A stretch of DNA of 64,000 bases from Adhaeribacter terrigena (GCF_016623615.1 NZ_JAEHFX010000003.1:248001-312000), one strand, 5' to 3'. Positions 25,243-34,184 are shown, counted from the stretch's first letter. Program-made: numbers and translations. The notes: generated by a model not told the origin, from the sequence alone.

Positions 25243-25578
25243 CTACAACTGCTTCTTCATTTTCACCAAAAACGCCCGAACCTTCTCCAAACTCTGGATC
25301 ATTTCCACCTTATCTTTCGTTTGCACGCTTTTGTTTTTCAGCAGTTCGCGCGCCCCTTGAATAGTATAGCCGCGGTCTTTCAGCAAATGGTGGATGGTGC
25401 GCAGCGTTTCGATATCGGAAGGAGTAAAAAGCCGGTTGCCTTTTTTGTTTTTTTTCGGCTTCAGCTCCTCAAATTCCGTTTCCCAAAACCGGATCAGCGA
25501 GGCCGCCACGCCAAACATCGACGCCACTTCGCCGATGGTGTAATACTGCTTTTCTATTTCTTTCTCTTTGTAGGGCAC
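25243..25578 (-). CDS. MerR-family transcriptional regulator
   Basis: The 111-residue cytosolic protein has the MerR winged helix: YYTIGEVASMFGVAASLIRFWETEFEEL, then NRLFTPSDIETLRTIHHLLKDRGYTIQGARELL, and a C-terminal dimerisation helix. It lacks the metal-binding Cys loop and any effector domain. This short form is widespread in Bacteroidota and its target is unknown. The spacer upstream (25586-25618) is made of CGATTNTTCGAT words that recur in inverted orientation at 26283-26312. Confidence 0.85.
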   Translation of the reverse strand: MPYKEKEIEKQYYTIGEVASMFGVAASLIRFWETEFEELKPKKNKKGNRLFTPSDIETLRTIHHLLKDRGYTIQGARELLKNKSVQTKDKVEMIQSLEKVRAFLVKMKKQL

Positions 25579-25637
25579 TTTTCGTAGGTTCGATTATTCG
25601 ATATTCGATTGTTCGATTTTTATAAATAAACTGATTT

Positions 25638-26066
25638 TCAATCTGGATAAATTTCGAAATTCTGAAGCATAAATTCATAAACGCCCAATTGCTCAGGATC
25701 TAAGTCTTCACTGCTATTAATTGAAACAACAACTATTGCCGATTCAACTGAGAAAATTTTCCAAATCCAATAATTTTCATCTTTGGTGAATTTAGCTTCA
25801 ATTTTTAAACCTTCGCCAAAATTTCCAATTTCAGGTTCTGAAATTACCTCATAACCCGATGTGATTTCATTTAAAAATTCTCTTAAAACCTTTTCGTCTG
25901 CTTCTCCATCAACTTCATAACCACTTAATGTCATTGAACTATCAGTATCATTTGAAGAAATTGTCACTACACTTTCTTCATCTTCAAACAATTCGTAAGT
26001 TTTTGGGTAAAAAATTGAATACCTGGCAGTCTGCGGAACAAACTGTTCTAATTCTAATTGAGACAT
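25638..26066 (-). CDS. Hypothetical acidic protein, AT-rich
   Basis: The 142-residue protein has no signal or membrane segment. It begins LEQFVPQTARYSIFYPKTYELFEDEESVVTIS, a pattern seen in small PsbP-like or DUF3805-like beta proteins in which the opening strand precedes an FYPxxW/YE element; I treat that as a suggestion only. It is very acidic. Codons are much more AT-rich than in alaS or dprA. Confidence 0.55.
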   Translation of the reverse strand: MSQLELEQFVPQTARYSIFYPKTYELFEDEESVVTISSNDTDSSMTLSGYEVDGEADEKVLREFLNEITSGYEVISEPEIGNFGEGLKIEAKFTKDENYWIWKIFSVESAIVVVSINSSEDLDPEQLGVYEFMLQNFEIYPD

Positions 26067-26204
26067 TTTAAAAATTTTAGTTCGTTAGGATTAAAACAAT
26101 TCCCTTTCTTAAGTTCAGGATTTTGAAAAAATGAACACGGGTTTCCTAAGCCGGTAAATTTAATCAAATCCCGCAAAAACCTACCAGAATCTTCCGAAAT
26201 ATAC

Positions 26205-26212
26205 TACTTTTG
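26205..26212 (+). promoter_or_regulatory. TAnnTTTG box for alaS
   Basis: TACTTTTG lies 110 bases before the alaS start, leaving a long leader that contains a near copy of the 16-bp palindrome (26253-26268) and CGAA-rich words. Confidence 0.5.
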
Positions 26213-26322
26213 TATTTAGCCTGAAATCCGGCAATACGCACTTTTCAGGCCCAAAACCATAGCATTTTTAAGACTTTACATAAATCGAACATTCGAAACT
26301 CGAATAATCGAACCTACGAAAT

Positions 26323-28956
26323 ATGACCTCGAACGAAATACGGAAACAGTTCCTCGATTTTTTTGCTTCCAAAGGCCACCACATTGTGCCTTCCGCGCCC
26401 ATTGTGGTAAAAGACGACCCGACCCTGATGTTCATCAACTCCGGAATGGCGCCTTTCAAAGATTATTTCCTGGGCAACAAACCCGCGCCGTACAAACGCA
26501 TTGCCGATACGCAGAAATGTCTCCGGGTTTCCGGCAAGCACAACGACCTGGAAGAAGTGGGTTACGACACCTACCACCACACGATGTTCGAAATGCTGGG
26601 CAACTGGTCGTTTGGCGATTATTTCAAGAAAGATGCGCTGCACTGGGCCTGGGAACTGCTTACTGAAGTTTACAAACTGCCGAAAGACCGGTTGTACGTA
26701 AGCGTTTTCGGCGGCGACCCTTCTGAAAACCTGGAGCGCGATATGGAAGCGTTCGAGCTTTGGAAAGGCATTCTGGGTAGCGAAGAGCGCATTTTGTTTG
26801 GTTCTAAAAAAGACAATTTCTGGGAAATGGGCGACACCGGACCCTGCGGTCCGTGCTCCGAAATTCACATCGATCTGCGTTCCGAAGAGGAAGTTGCGAA
26901 AACACCGGGCAAAGACCTGGTAAACAACGACCATCCGCAGGTGGTGGAGATCTGGAACAACGTATTTATGGAATTCAACCGCCTGCAGGACGGCTCGCTG
27001 GTGAAACTTCCGGCGCAGCATGTAGATACCGGAATGGGTTTCGAGCGTTTGTGTATGGCCATCGAAGGCAAGCAATCGAACTACGATACCTCGGTTTTCC
27101 AGCCGCTGATCCAGTTTATTTCCGATGCGGCCGACATTAAATACGGCGAAAACGAAAAGACCGACATTGCTACCCGCGTAATTGCCGACCACATCCGCAC
27201 GCTTTCCTTCGCCATTGCCGACGGCCAGTTGCCTTCCAACAACAAAGCCGGTTACGTAATTCGTCGCATTTTGCGCCGCGCGGTGCGTTATGCGTTCACC
27301 TTCCTGAATTTCAAAAAACCGTTCTTCTACAGCATCGTGCCAACCCTGGCCGACCAGATGGCAAGCGTTTTCCCGGAACTGAAGCAACAGCAAAGTTTCG
27401 TAATGCGCGTGATAGAGGAAGAAGAAATTGCGTTTTTGCGCACCCTGGAAAATGGTCTGAAACGCCTCGATACGCTGGAAGAAAAATTCAAGCAAAACGG
27501 TAACGTTATCGACGGAAAAACTGCTTTCGAACTTTACGATACCTTTGGTTTTCCGCTGGATTTAACCGCTTTAATTGCCCGCGAAAAAGGCTTAACCGTA
27601 GACGAAGCCGGCTTTAACGTAGAAATGGAGCAGCAGAAAAATCGTTCGCGCAATGCCTCGGTTTCGGAGCAAAGCGACTGGGTTATTGTGAACGACGAAG
27701 CCGAAACCGAATTCATCGGCTACGACCACGAAACCACAGAAACCCGGATGCTGCGTTACCGCAAAGTTTCCACCAAAGGCAAAACCGAATACCACATTGT
27801 GCTCGAAAAAACGCCTTTCTACGCCGAAAGCGGCGGTCAGGTAGGCGATACCGGCTTCCTGGAAAGTGGTTTGAGCAAGGTGAAGGTAATTGATACGCGC
27901 AAGGAAAACGACCTGATCATTCACGTAACTACCGAATTGCCGGAAGACGTGACCGCGCCGCTTTACCTGAAAATTGATGCGAACCGCCGGAAAGTGATCA
28001 AGAAAAATCACTCGGCCACGCACTTGCTGCACGCCGCGTTGCGTAACCATTTAGGCGAACACGTGCATCAGAAAGGCTCCCTGGTAAACGACAAACTGCT
28101 GCGTTTCGACTTTTCGCATTTCACCAAAGTTACCGACGAGCAAATTCACGAAATCGAACGGATGGTGAACTCCAAAATTCGCCAAAACATTGCCCTTGAT
28201 GAAAAACGCAACGTGCCCATTGCCGAAGCGAAACAGCACGGCGCAATGGCTTTGTTCGGTGAAAAATACGGCGAATTTGTGCGCGTAATTACCTTCGATA
28301 AAGAATACAGCGTGGAGCTTTGCGGCGGTACGCACGTAGCCAGCACCGGCGAAATTGGTTTCTTCAAGATCGTGTCGGAAAGTTCGGTTGCCGCCGGCGT
28401 ACGCCGAATAGAAGCCGTTACCGCCAATGCTGCCGAAGAATTTGTGCACAACCAACTGGCTCAGCTCGAAGAAGTGAAACAGCTTTTAGGTTCGCCGCAA
28501 ACGCTATCGAAAACGGTAGAAAAAGTGCTGGAAGAAAATTCGGCCCTGAAAAAGCAACTGGAGCAATTCGAGCTAAAGCAGGTTACCGTACTGAAAAACG
28601 TATTGGCCGGCGAAGCGCAGAACATCAACGGCATCAACTTCATTGCCCGCAATGTGGAGCTCTGTTCCGCCGATTACGTAAAGAAACTTGCCTTCGACCT
28701 GCGCCAAACCGTAGACAACCTGTTCCTGGTTTTAGCCGCCGAAATTGACGGTAAACCGCAACTTACCGTAATGCTTTCCGATAACCTGGTTTCCGAAAAA
28801 GGCCTGAACGCGACGCAGATCGTAAAAGAACTGGCCAAAGAGATCCAGGGCGGCGGAGGCGGTCAGCCGTTCTACGCAACCGCCGGCGGTAAAAATGCCG
28901 CAGGTCTGGCAAATGTTCCGGCAAAAGCTGAGGCGTTTGTGAAGGGTTTGAATTAA
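26323..28956 (+). CDS. alaS: Alanyl-tRNA synthetase
   Basis: The 877-residue enzyme is full length. It charges tRNA-Ala in the cytosol. The catalytic domain starts TSNEIRKQFLDFFASKGHHIVPSAPIV and contains FINSGMAPFKDYFLG and GPCGPCSEIH. The editing domain carries the zinc-binding HSATHLLHAAL pattern and CGGTHVASTGEIG. The C-terminal DHHA1 region (FVHNQLAQLEE onward) ends IQGGGGGQPFYATAGGKN. Everything expected is present. A small AT-rich gene starts 5 bases after the stop. Confidence 0.98.
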   Translation: MTSNEIRKQFLDFFASKGHHIVPSAPIVVKDDPTLMFINSGMAPFKDYFLGNKPAPYKRIADTQKCLRVSGKHNDLEEVGYDTYHHTMFEMLGNWSFGDYFKKDALHWAWELLTEVYKLPKDRLYVSVFGGDPSENLERDMEAFELWKGILGSEERILFGSKKDNFWEMGDTGPCGPCSEIHIDLRSEEEVAKTPGKDLVNNDHPQVVEIWNNVFMEFNRLQDGSLVKLPAQHVDTGMGFERLCMAIEGKQSNYDTSVFQPLIQFISDAADIKYGENEKTDIATRVIADHIRTLSFAIADGQLPSNNKAGYVIRRILRRAVRYAFTFLNFKKPFFYSIVPTLADQMASVFPELKQQQSFVMRVIEEEEIAFLRTLENGLKRLDTLEEKFKQNGNVIDGKTAFELYDTFGFPLDLTALIAREKGLTVDEAGFNVEMEQQKNRSRNASVSEQSDWVIVNDEAETEFIGYDHETTETRMLRYRKVSTKGKTEYHIVLEKTPFYAESGGQVGDTGFLESGLSKVKVIDTRKENDLIIHVTTELPEDVTAPLYLKIDANRRKVIKKNHSATHLLHAALRNHLGEHVHQKGSLVNDKLLRFDFSHFTKVTDEQIHEIERMVNSKIRQNIALDEKRNVPIAEAKQHGAMALFGEKYGEFVRVITFDKEYSVELCGGTHVASTGEIGFFKIVSESSVAAGVRRIEAVTANAAEEFVHNQLAQLEEVKQLLGSPQTLSKTVEKVLEENSALKKQLEQFELKQVTVLKNVLAGEAQNINGINFIARNVELCSADYVKKLAFDLRQTVDNLFLVLAAEIDGKPQLTVMLSDNLVSEKGLNATQIVKELAKEIQGGGGGQPFYATAGGKNAAGLANVPAKAEAFVKGLN

Positions 28957-28961
28957 TTAAA

Positions 28962-29693
28962 ATGAATTTGGAAAAGATAATAATACCCATTTTGCTTGGC
29001 TTCCCATTATTAACATTTGGGCAAGAATTAAAAGAGGTTAAAAAAACATTCCCTCAATATCAGGAAGAATATACTGTCCTGAAAAAGGATAAAAATGTTA
29101 AAGAAGGAGCCTATTTAAAGTCAAACAATAATTTGCCTATTCAAACCGGATTTTATAAAAACAACCTTAAAGATAGCACTTGGGTTACTTATTTTGATGG
29201 GAACAAAAAAATTGAAAGTTCGGGAAAATTCAAGGGTGGTAAAAGAATTGGTCATTGGAAGTTTTTTAATTCAAAAGGTGAGTTAACCAAAGAGTACGAT
29301 TATACCGCTGATAAGCTTATTTATTTCAAACCAGAGGAAGGTTCGAATGCAATTTATTCCGTACAAACGGAGAATGGATTTGAAAATAAAAAGCTGGACC
29401 AGCAACCTCTTTTTTTCCCAAATAAAGATGGTAATGATATTGAAGGTTATGTAAAATATCCGCAGGAAGCTATGCGCCAAGGAATTTCTGGAACGGTGGT
29501 TCTCTCATATCTCATTACTGAAAGCGGTAAATTGACTGATATATTAGTTTTGAAGCCTTTAGGAGGTGGTTGTTCCGAGGAAGCAGTTAGGGCAATATAT
29601 CCTATGAAACAGTTAATTTGGATTCCAGGTAATATTAATGGTGAACCTGTTACTGTTAAATATACATTACCAATTAAATTTGGTGTTCAATAA
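28962..29693 (+). CDS. TonB C-terminal domain protein with MORN-like repeats
   Basis: The 243-residue protein has a signal peptide (residues 1-20, ending TFG-QE). Residues of about 40-110 hold toxin/antitoxin-type MORN-like units (GFYKNNLKDSTWVTYF, GKFKGGKRIGHWKFFNSKGEL). Residues of about 150-243 form a TonB C-terminal domain: VKYPQEAMRQGISGTVVLSYLITESGKLTDILVLKPLGGGCSEEAVRAI. Unlike true TonB it has a signal peptide rather than an N-anchor and Pro-rich linker, so it is not a standard energy transducer. Codons are strikingly AT-rich beside alaS and gatB, suggesting acquisition. Confidence 0.75.
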   Translation: MNLEKIIIPILLGFPLLTFGQELKEVKKTFPQYQEEYTVLKKDKNVKEGAYLKSNNNLPIQTGFYKNNLKDSTWVTYFDGNKKIESSGKFKGGKRIGHWKFFNSKGELTKEYDYTADKLIYFKPEEGSNAIYSVQTENGFENKKLDQQPLFFPNKDGNDIEGYVKYPQEAMRQGISGTVVLSYLITESGKLTDILVLKPLGGGCSEEAVRAIYPMKQLIWIPGNINGEPVTVKYTLPIKFGVQ

Positions 29694-29696
29694 TAT

Positions 29697-29757
29697 TTAG
29701 AAATTTGATGATTAATGACCCAACTAATCATTAATCACTAATCATTAATCATTACCA
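29697..29757. repeat. Tandem ATTAATCACTA-type words before gatB
   Basis: The spacer is built from repeated TAATCATTAATCACTAATCA words. A shorter run of the same words is at 11655-11685 before the helicase stop. Confidence 0.6.
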
Positions 29758-29760
29758 AAA

Positions 29761-31221
29761 ATGGAAAGCGCAATTCGCGATAAATATCAGGCAGTAATTG
29801 GTTTGGAAGTGCACGCGCAGCTGTTAACCGAAAGCAAAGCCTATTCTTCCGATTCTACTGAATACGGCACCCTGCCCAACACCAACCTGAGTGTGATCAC
29901 GTTGGGGCACCCGGGCACGTTGCCGCGCATCAATAAAAAAGTGGTAGAAATGGCCGTGAAAATGGGCCTTGCTACCAACTGCCAAATCACGGAAAATAAC
30001 GTGTACGCCCGCAAAAACTATTTCTACCCCGATCTTCCGAAAGGCTACCAGATCACCCAGGATAAAACCCCGATCTGCACCAAAGGCTACATCGAAGTAA
30101 AGAACAACGAAGGCGAAGAAAAACGCATCGGCATCACCCGAATTCATATGGAAGAAGATGCCGGAAAATCGATGCACTTAGCCGGCGAAACCGAAACGCT
30201 GGTAGATTTTAACCGCGCCGGTGTACCGCTAATCGAGATTGTTTCCGAACCCGATATCCGCGATTCAGACGAAGCCTACGCTTACCTGACCCAGATCAAA
30301 AAACTGGTGCAGTACCTCGATATCTGCGACGGCAATATGGAAGAAGGTTCGCTGCGTTGCGACGCCAACATTTCAGTGATGCTGAAAGGCGCTACCAAGT
30401 TCGGTACCAAAGTGGAGGTGAAGAATATGAACTCCTTCCGGAACGTGCAGCGCGCCATCGAACACGAAATTGAACGCCAGATCGAGATCCTGGAGAACGG
30501 CGGCGAAATCGATTCGCAGACCCGTAATTTCGATGCGAACACCGGCAGCACTACGGCAATGCGTTCTAAAGAAACCCTAAACGATTACCGTTATTTCCCG
30601 GAGCCGGACCTGCCACCTTTGGTAGTTTCCGAAGCCTGGATCGCGCGCATTAAAGAAGATATGCCGCACTTGCCGCAATACCTGCACCAGAAATTCACCG
30701 AAGAATTCGAACTTCCGGAATACGATGCGCAAGTGTTAACGGACAGCAAGGAAATTGCCCTTTTCTTCGAAGAAATTTGCGAACACACCAACAAATACAA
30801 AGCCGCTTCGAACTGGATGATGGGACCCATAAAATCCTACCTGAACGAACTGACGCTGCACATCGACGATTTCCCGCTCACGCCTAATCAAATTGCCGGG
30901 TTAATTGAAATGGTAGAAAAAGGCAAGGTAAATTACAACGCCGCCAGCAAACAGATCTTCCCGCATTTACTGGAATATCCGGGTAAATCGCCTTTGGAAG
31001 CTGCAGATGACTTACACTTGCTGCAAAGCACCGATGAAAATGCGTTGCAGGAAATTATTACGGCGGTAGTAGCCAGCAATCCGGCTAAAGTAGCGGAATA
31101 CAAAGCTGGTAAGCAAAGTTTATTAGGCATGTTTATGGGCGACGTTATGAAGAAAACCCAGGGCAAAGCCGACCCTAAAATTGCGAACGAACTGCTGCGC
31201 AAAACGCTGGAAAACGCGTAG
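29761..31221 (+). CDS. gatB: Asp/Glu-tRNA amidotransferase subunit B
   Basis: The 486-residue protein is full length. As part of GatCAB it phosphorylates and amidates Glu-tRNA-Gln or Asp-tRNA-Asn. Landmarks: YQAVIGLEVHAQLLTESKAYS, LGHPGTLPRINKKVVEMA, YFYPDLPKGYQITQ, HMEEDAGKSMH, the YRYFPEPDLPPLVVS motif, and the C-terminal GatB/YqeY tail GMFMGDVMKKTQGKADPKIANELLRKTLENA that contacts tRNA. gatA and gatC are not in this window. Confidence 0.97.
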   Translation: MESAIRDKYQAVIGLEVHAQLLTESKAYSSDSTEYGTLPNTNLSVITLGHPGTLPRINKKVVEMAVKMGLATNCQITENNVYARKNYFYPDLPKGYQITQDKTPICTKGYIEVKNNEGEEKRIGITRIHMEEDAGKSMHLAGETETLVDFNRAGVPLIEIVSEPDIRDSDEAYAYLTQIKKLVQYLDICDGNMEEGSLRCDANISVMLKGATKFGTKVEVKNMNSFRNVQRAIEHEIERQIEILENGGEIDSQTRNFDANTGSTTAMRSKETLNDYRYFPEPDLPPLVVSEAWIARIKEDMPHLPQYLHQKFTEEFELPEYDAQVLTDSKEIALFFEEICEHTNKYKAASNWMMGPIKSYLNELTLHIDDFPLTPNQIAGLIEMVEKGKVNYNAASKQIFPHLLEYPGKSPLEAADDLHLLQSTDENALQEIITAVVASNPAKVAEYKAGKQSLLGMFMGDVMKKTQGKADPKIANELLRKTLENA

Positions 31222-31435
31222 AAAGCGCTAGGGTTTGAACTTTAAAAAGTCATGATTTCCTGCTTGTCTAAAGGGGAAAATATCAGATAATGAAGTTTAT
31301 TACGTTATTTGATATTAGTTATAGTTTTAAGATTTAATTATTGCTTAATAATAATTTATAAAACACGCATATTTCGTAAAATCCCTCATTGGAGGGGCGG
31401 GGGATGTAAATTACCTTCCCGATTAATATAGACCT

Positions 31436-32563
31436 ATGAAAAAAACAATATTAGTATTAGCCGGCGCAATAACCATGTTGAGCGCCTGCAACAAAAAAGG
31501 CACCACCGCCGAAACTTCCGGCAATGGCTACAAGATCACCGGGAAGTTTAAAAACGCGGCCGAAGGCAGCAAAGTGTATCTGGACGAACTGGGCGAACAA
31601 CAATTCGTAGCCCGCGACACCGCCGAAATTGGGAAAGACGGCAGCTTTGAAATGACCGGAACGGTGCCGGAAACCGGCATCTATAAACTGGCTTTAGACC
31701 CGCAAAACGCTATCCTTTTTGTGCTGGAAAATAAGGCCATCGAGTTTGAAGCAGATGCTAAAAATGTTTCAGAAACGTATACGGTTAAAGGTTCTAAAGA
31801 CTCCGAATTACTTAAAGAACTGAACGGTTTAATGGTTGCGCCGCAAAAGCAAATGGAAGGCCTGAAGGCGCGTTACATTGCCGCTACCAATGCCGGCCAG
31901 CAGGATTCCGTAAAAGCCATTGAAGCTACGGCCAACAATATTCAGAGAGCCAGCGAAAACAACTTCAAGAATTTTATCCGCCGCAATCCCAACTCCATCA
32001 TGTCGGTTTACAGCACGCTGACTTTGATCAACCCGGAAGAGCAATACGCTTTCGCCGACAGCATGCTGGCAGTCTATAAGAAAACCCAGCCGGAGTCGAA
32101 ATATACCAAAGCGCTGAACGAACGTTTGTCGAAACTAGGGAACGTAACGGTAGGCAGCATGGCCCCGGATATTACGCTACCCACGCCGGATGGAGGAACC
32201 CAATCACTTTCTTCCTTAAAAGGTAAATATGTGCTCATCGATTTCTGGGCTTCCTGGTGCGGACCTTGCCGCCGGGAAAACCCGAACGTGGTTAAAATGT
32301 ACAACAAGTATAAAGACAAAGGCTTCGAGATCTTCGGCGTTTCTTTCGATCAAAGCAAAGAGAAATGGGTTGAAGCCATTGCCAAAGATAAACTTACCTG
32401 GCCGCACGTTTCGGATCTGAAAGGCTGGGAAAGCGCTGCCGGTAAACTTTACAATATCACCGCTATTCCGCACACGGTTTTGATCGATAAAGAAGGCAAG
32501 ATCATTGCCAAGAACCTGCGCGGTGCTGCTCTGGAAGCCAAACTGGCCGAAGTGCTGAAGTAA
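31436..32563 (+). CDS. TlpA-like thioredoxin lipoprotein with DUF4369 domain
   Basis: The 375-residue protein has a lipoprotein signal (lipidated Cys18 in LSACNK). An N-terminal DUF4369-type beta domain (about 30-130, ITGKFKNAAEGSKVYLDELG) precedes a helical linker and a thioredoxin/AhpC-TSA domain (about 235-375) with the redox pair Cys275-Gly-Pro-Cys278 in WASWCGPCRRENPNVV and a cis-Pro near ITAIPHTVLID. It should act as a periplasm-facing disulfide reductase. It is flanked by a 214-base AT-rich spacer and a terminator. A strict 16-bp palindrome lies in the coding region. Confidence 0.9.
   Translation: MKKTILVLAGAITMLSACNKKGTTAETSGNGYKITGKFKNAAEGSKVYLDELGEQQFVARDTAEIGKDGSFEMTGTVPETGIYKLALDPQNAILFVLENKAIEFEADAKNVSETYTVKGSKDSELLKELNGLMVAPQKQMEGLKARYIAATNAGQQDSVKAIEATANNIQRASENNFKNFIRRNPNSIMSVYSTLTLINPEEQYAFADSMLAVYKKTQPESKYTKALNERLSKLGNVTVGSMAPDITLPTPDGGTQSLSSLKGKYVLIDFWASWCGPCRRENPNVVKMYNKYKDKGFEIFGVSFDQSKEKWVEAIAKDKLTWPHVSDLKGWESAAGKLYNITAIPHTVLIDKEGKIIAKNLRGAALEAKLAEVLK
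31704..31719. repeat. 16-bp iterated palindrome inside the TlpA-like gene
   Basis: AAAACGCTATCCTTTT is a strict match in coding sequence. Confidence 0.7.
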
Positions 32564-32578
32564 AAACGGTATCGTTTT
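32563..32578. repeat. 16-bp iterated palindrome, strict copy
   Basis: AAAACGGTATCGTTTT starts on the last base of the TlpA-like stop codon. A partial copy follows at 32645-32658, the two flanking a terminator. Confidence 0.75.
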
Positions 32579-32600
32579 CGCCTTAAAAACTAAATAGATA

Positions 32601-32640
32601 AAAAAACCGGTGAAGTTTTTAAAGCTTCGCCGGTTTTTTT
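32601..32640 (+). terminator. Intrinsic terminator after TlpA-like gene
   Basis: AAAAAACCGGTGAAG pairs with CTTCGCCGGTTTTTT (one G-T pair) and ends in a T run. Confidence 0.8.
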
Positions 32641-32709
32641 TGTGAAAACGGTATCGTATCTGGCTAAAAAAGCAAAAGCATCGTAACAGTTTGATTTAAA
32701 TTACTCCTT

Positions 32710-32952
32710 ATGGAACACCCGGTAAAACGTATTGTAGAAACAGAAAACCATATTTATTACATTCAGTTTACGCCCGGTTTCCTGGCCCGCGGCAACGAAC
32801 ACCCGAATGATGTGCAGATCTTAGCCATCGACGGGGAATACATTGAAGAAGAAATGGAAGTAAGCCACATTCTGGGAATGGGGCCGGAAGAGAGTGCCGC
32901 CATTATAAACCGGATCGTACAGTATGATCAGGAAGAATCTGTTTCTGATTGA
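32710..32952 (+). CDS. Small acidic hypothetical protein
   Basis: The 80-residue protein has no signal or membrane segment. It is acidic, with an opening beta hairpin (RIVETENHIYYIQFTPGF) and a probable helical end (GPEESAAIINRIVQYDQEE). The reading frame ends 18 bases before a strong terminator and has normal codon use for the window, which supports it. No family recognised. Confidence 0.65.
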   Translation: MEHPVKRIVETENHIYYIQFTPGFLARGNEHPNDVQILAIDGEYIEEEMEVSHILGMGPEESAAIINRIVQYDQEESVSD

Positions 32953-32970
32953 CAGGAATTAATCGAAATA

Positions 32971-33007
32971 AAAAAAGCCTTTCCGTTACTGGAAAGGCTT
33001 TTTTTTA
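32971..33007. terminator. Perfect 14-bp hairpin terminator
   Basis: AAAAAAGCCTTTCC (32971-32984) pairs with 32991-33004, loop of 6, then T residues. It separates convergent genes ending at 32952 (+) and 33044 (-). Confidence 0.85.
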
Positions 33008-33043
33008 TTCTGATGTTTTCTGTTAAGGGAAGTCAGCGGGTTA

Positions 33044-33541
33044 TTACAAAAACATCCCCTGCAATCCATTCCAAAGCAGGCGTTTTTTACTTTGATCAGC
33101 TTCCAGCTGGGTTAGGCTTTCGGAAAGCAAAACCGGGGTAGGACCAACGTGGAAATGTTTGTAAGGTGCCGGAATTTTGTCGATATCGAGCAAGTCGGTA
33201 CCAAAACTAACCACACTTTTAACGGGCAATTTTTTACCAAGTACCGCCAGATTTATCTTACCGCCAAGGGCAATATTTACAAAAGCCACGTCGTGCATTT
33301 CAAACTTTATCGCCTTCAGAATCTTGGTCAGGAATTCATTTTGCAGAATCTGGCTGAACGTTTCATTCTTTTCCGAAACCAGGATAACCAGGCCTTTAAA
33401 AACCTTTTCGTTATACGTGATCTCCGGCCCCGTAACGATCAGTTCTTCTTCCGGCAAAGGCACATTGGCATTCGCATCGCGGGTTACGAAAAGCGTTTCG
33501 GAGTAAAAGTTTTTATAAAAAGCTGAATTGAATTCCGACAT
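33044..33541 (-). CDS. Unknown protein, possible HolD/uracil-glycosylase-like fold
   Basis: The 165-residue cytosolic protein is not recognised with confidence. The middle reads VKSVVSFGTDLLDI and the end HFHVGPTPVLLSESLTQLEADQSKKRLLWNGLQGMFL. That ending resembles the C-terminal pattern of E. coli HolD (polymerase III psi), where a short Pro/Leu strand precedes an Ala-Arg-xx-LW helix, and psi belongs to the uracil-DNA glycosylase-like fold. This is my own pattern comparison and could be coincidence. Neighbour is a thioesterase 38 bases upstream on the same strand. Confidence 0.6.
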   Translation of the reverse strand: MSEFNSAFYKNFYSETLFVTRDANANVPLPEEELIVTGPEITYNEKVFKGLVILVSEKNETFSQILQNEFLTKILKAIKFEMHDVAFVNIALGGKINLAVLGKKLPVKSVVSFGTDLLDIDKIPAPYKHFHVGPTPVLLSESLTQLEADQSKKRLLWNGLQGMFL

Positions 33542-33579
33542 ACTGGTAAAGAAAAACGGTAGGGTTTCCGGCCCGAAAA

Positions 33580-34101
33580 CTACTGCTGAAAATTGAAAAT
33601 CGCTTTCAGTTCTTCTGCATCGTGCGGTTTCATACGGCCTGCTAAGATCAAACGTAATTGCCGGCGCCGAAGTGCCCCGTTAAACAATTCAATTTCGCCA
33701 TCCGTTTCGGGCAATGCCTCCGGCACATCTATAGGGCTGCCAAGCTGGTCTACAGCCACAAAAGTAAAGAAAGCTTCATTGGTTTTAACCTTTTTTCCGG
33801 CCGGAATATCTTCCGCAAACACCTTTATGTGCACTTCCATGCTCGAGTTAAAGGCACGCGTAACCTGCGCTTCCAGCGTAACCACGTTGCCCAGTTTAAT
33901 GCTTTCTTTAAAAGAAACGTTATCTACTGAAGCCGTAACTACAATGCGGTTAGAGTGTTTTTGCGCTGCAATAGCCGATACAATATCCATCCAGTGCATC
34001 ATGCGGCCGCCCATTAAATTGTGCAGCGTATTGGTATCGTTGGGCAATACCAGTTCCGTCATAATGGTGTACGATTCGCTTACTTTTTTTTGTTTCCGCA
34101 T
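33580..34101 (-). CDS. Acyl-CoA thioesterase (hotdog fold, YciA-like)
   Basis: The 173-residue protein is of hotdog thioesterase type: TELVLPNDTNTLHNLMGGRMMHWMDIVSAIAAQKHSN with the active-site region, then VVTASVDNVSFKESIKLGNVVTLEAQVTRAFNSSMEVHIKVFAEDIPAGKKVKTNEAFFTFVAVD. It should hydrolyse acyl-CoA to free acid and CoA in the cytosol. The C-terminus has an Arg-rich RRRQLRLILAG helix. A TAnnTTTG box lies at 34138-34145, inside the previous gene's terminator. Confidence 0.88.
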   Translation of the reverse strand: MRKQKKVSESYTIMTELVLPNDTNTLHNLMGGRMMHWMDIVSAIAAQKHSNRIVVTASVDNVSFKESIKLGNVVTLEAQVTRAFNSSMEVHIKVFAEDIPAGKKVKTNEAFFTFVAVDQLGSPIDVPEALPETDGEIELFNGALRRRQLRLILAGRMKPHDAEELKAIFNFQQ

Positions 34102-34129
34102 TTGGGTTTCCTATTGGCTTATAAAAAAA

Positions 34130-34160
34130 TACCGCCGCAAAGATAGTCCTTGCGGCGGTA
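34130..34160 (-). terminator. Perfect 11-bp hairpin terminator of the M43 protease gene
   Basis: TACCGCCGCAA (34130-34140) pairs with TTGCGGCGGTA (34150-34160) around a 9-base loop; the minus strand then has a T run. Confidence 0.8.
34138..34145 (-). promoter_or_regulatory. TAnnTTTG box overlapping a terminator
   Basis: TATCTTTG on the minus strand spans the loop and one arm of the terminator, 36 bases before the thioesterase start. Confidence 0.5.
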
Positions 34161-34184
34161 CAATTAAAGCGCATTCAGTTTTAT

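Noticed and set aside
26314-27495. A 393-codon minus-strand ORF opposite alaS
   Set aside because: The alaS frame is complete and conserved; the antisense frame is Phe/His-rich and unlike a real protein.
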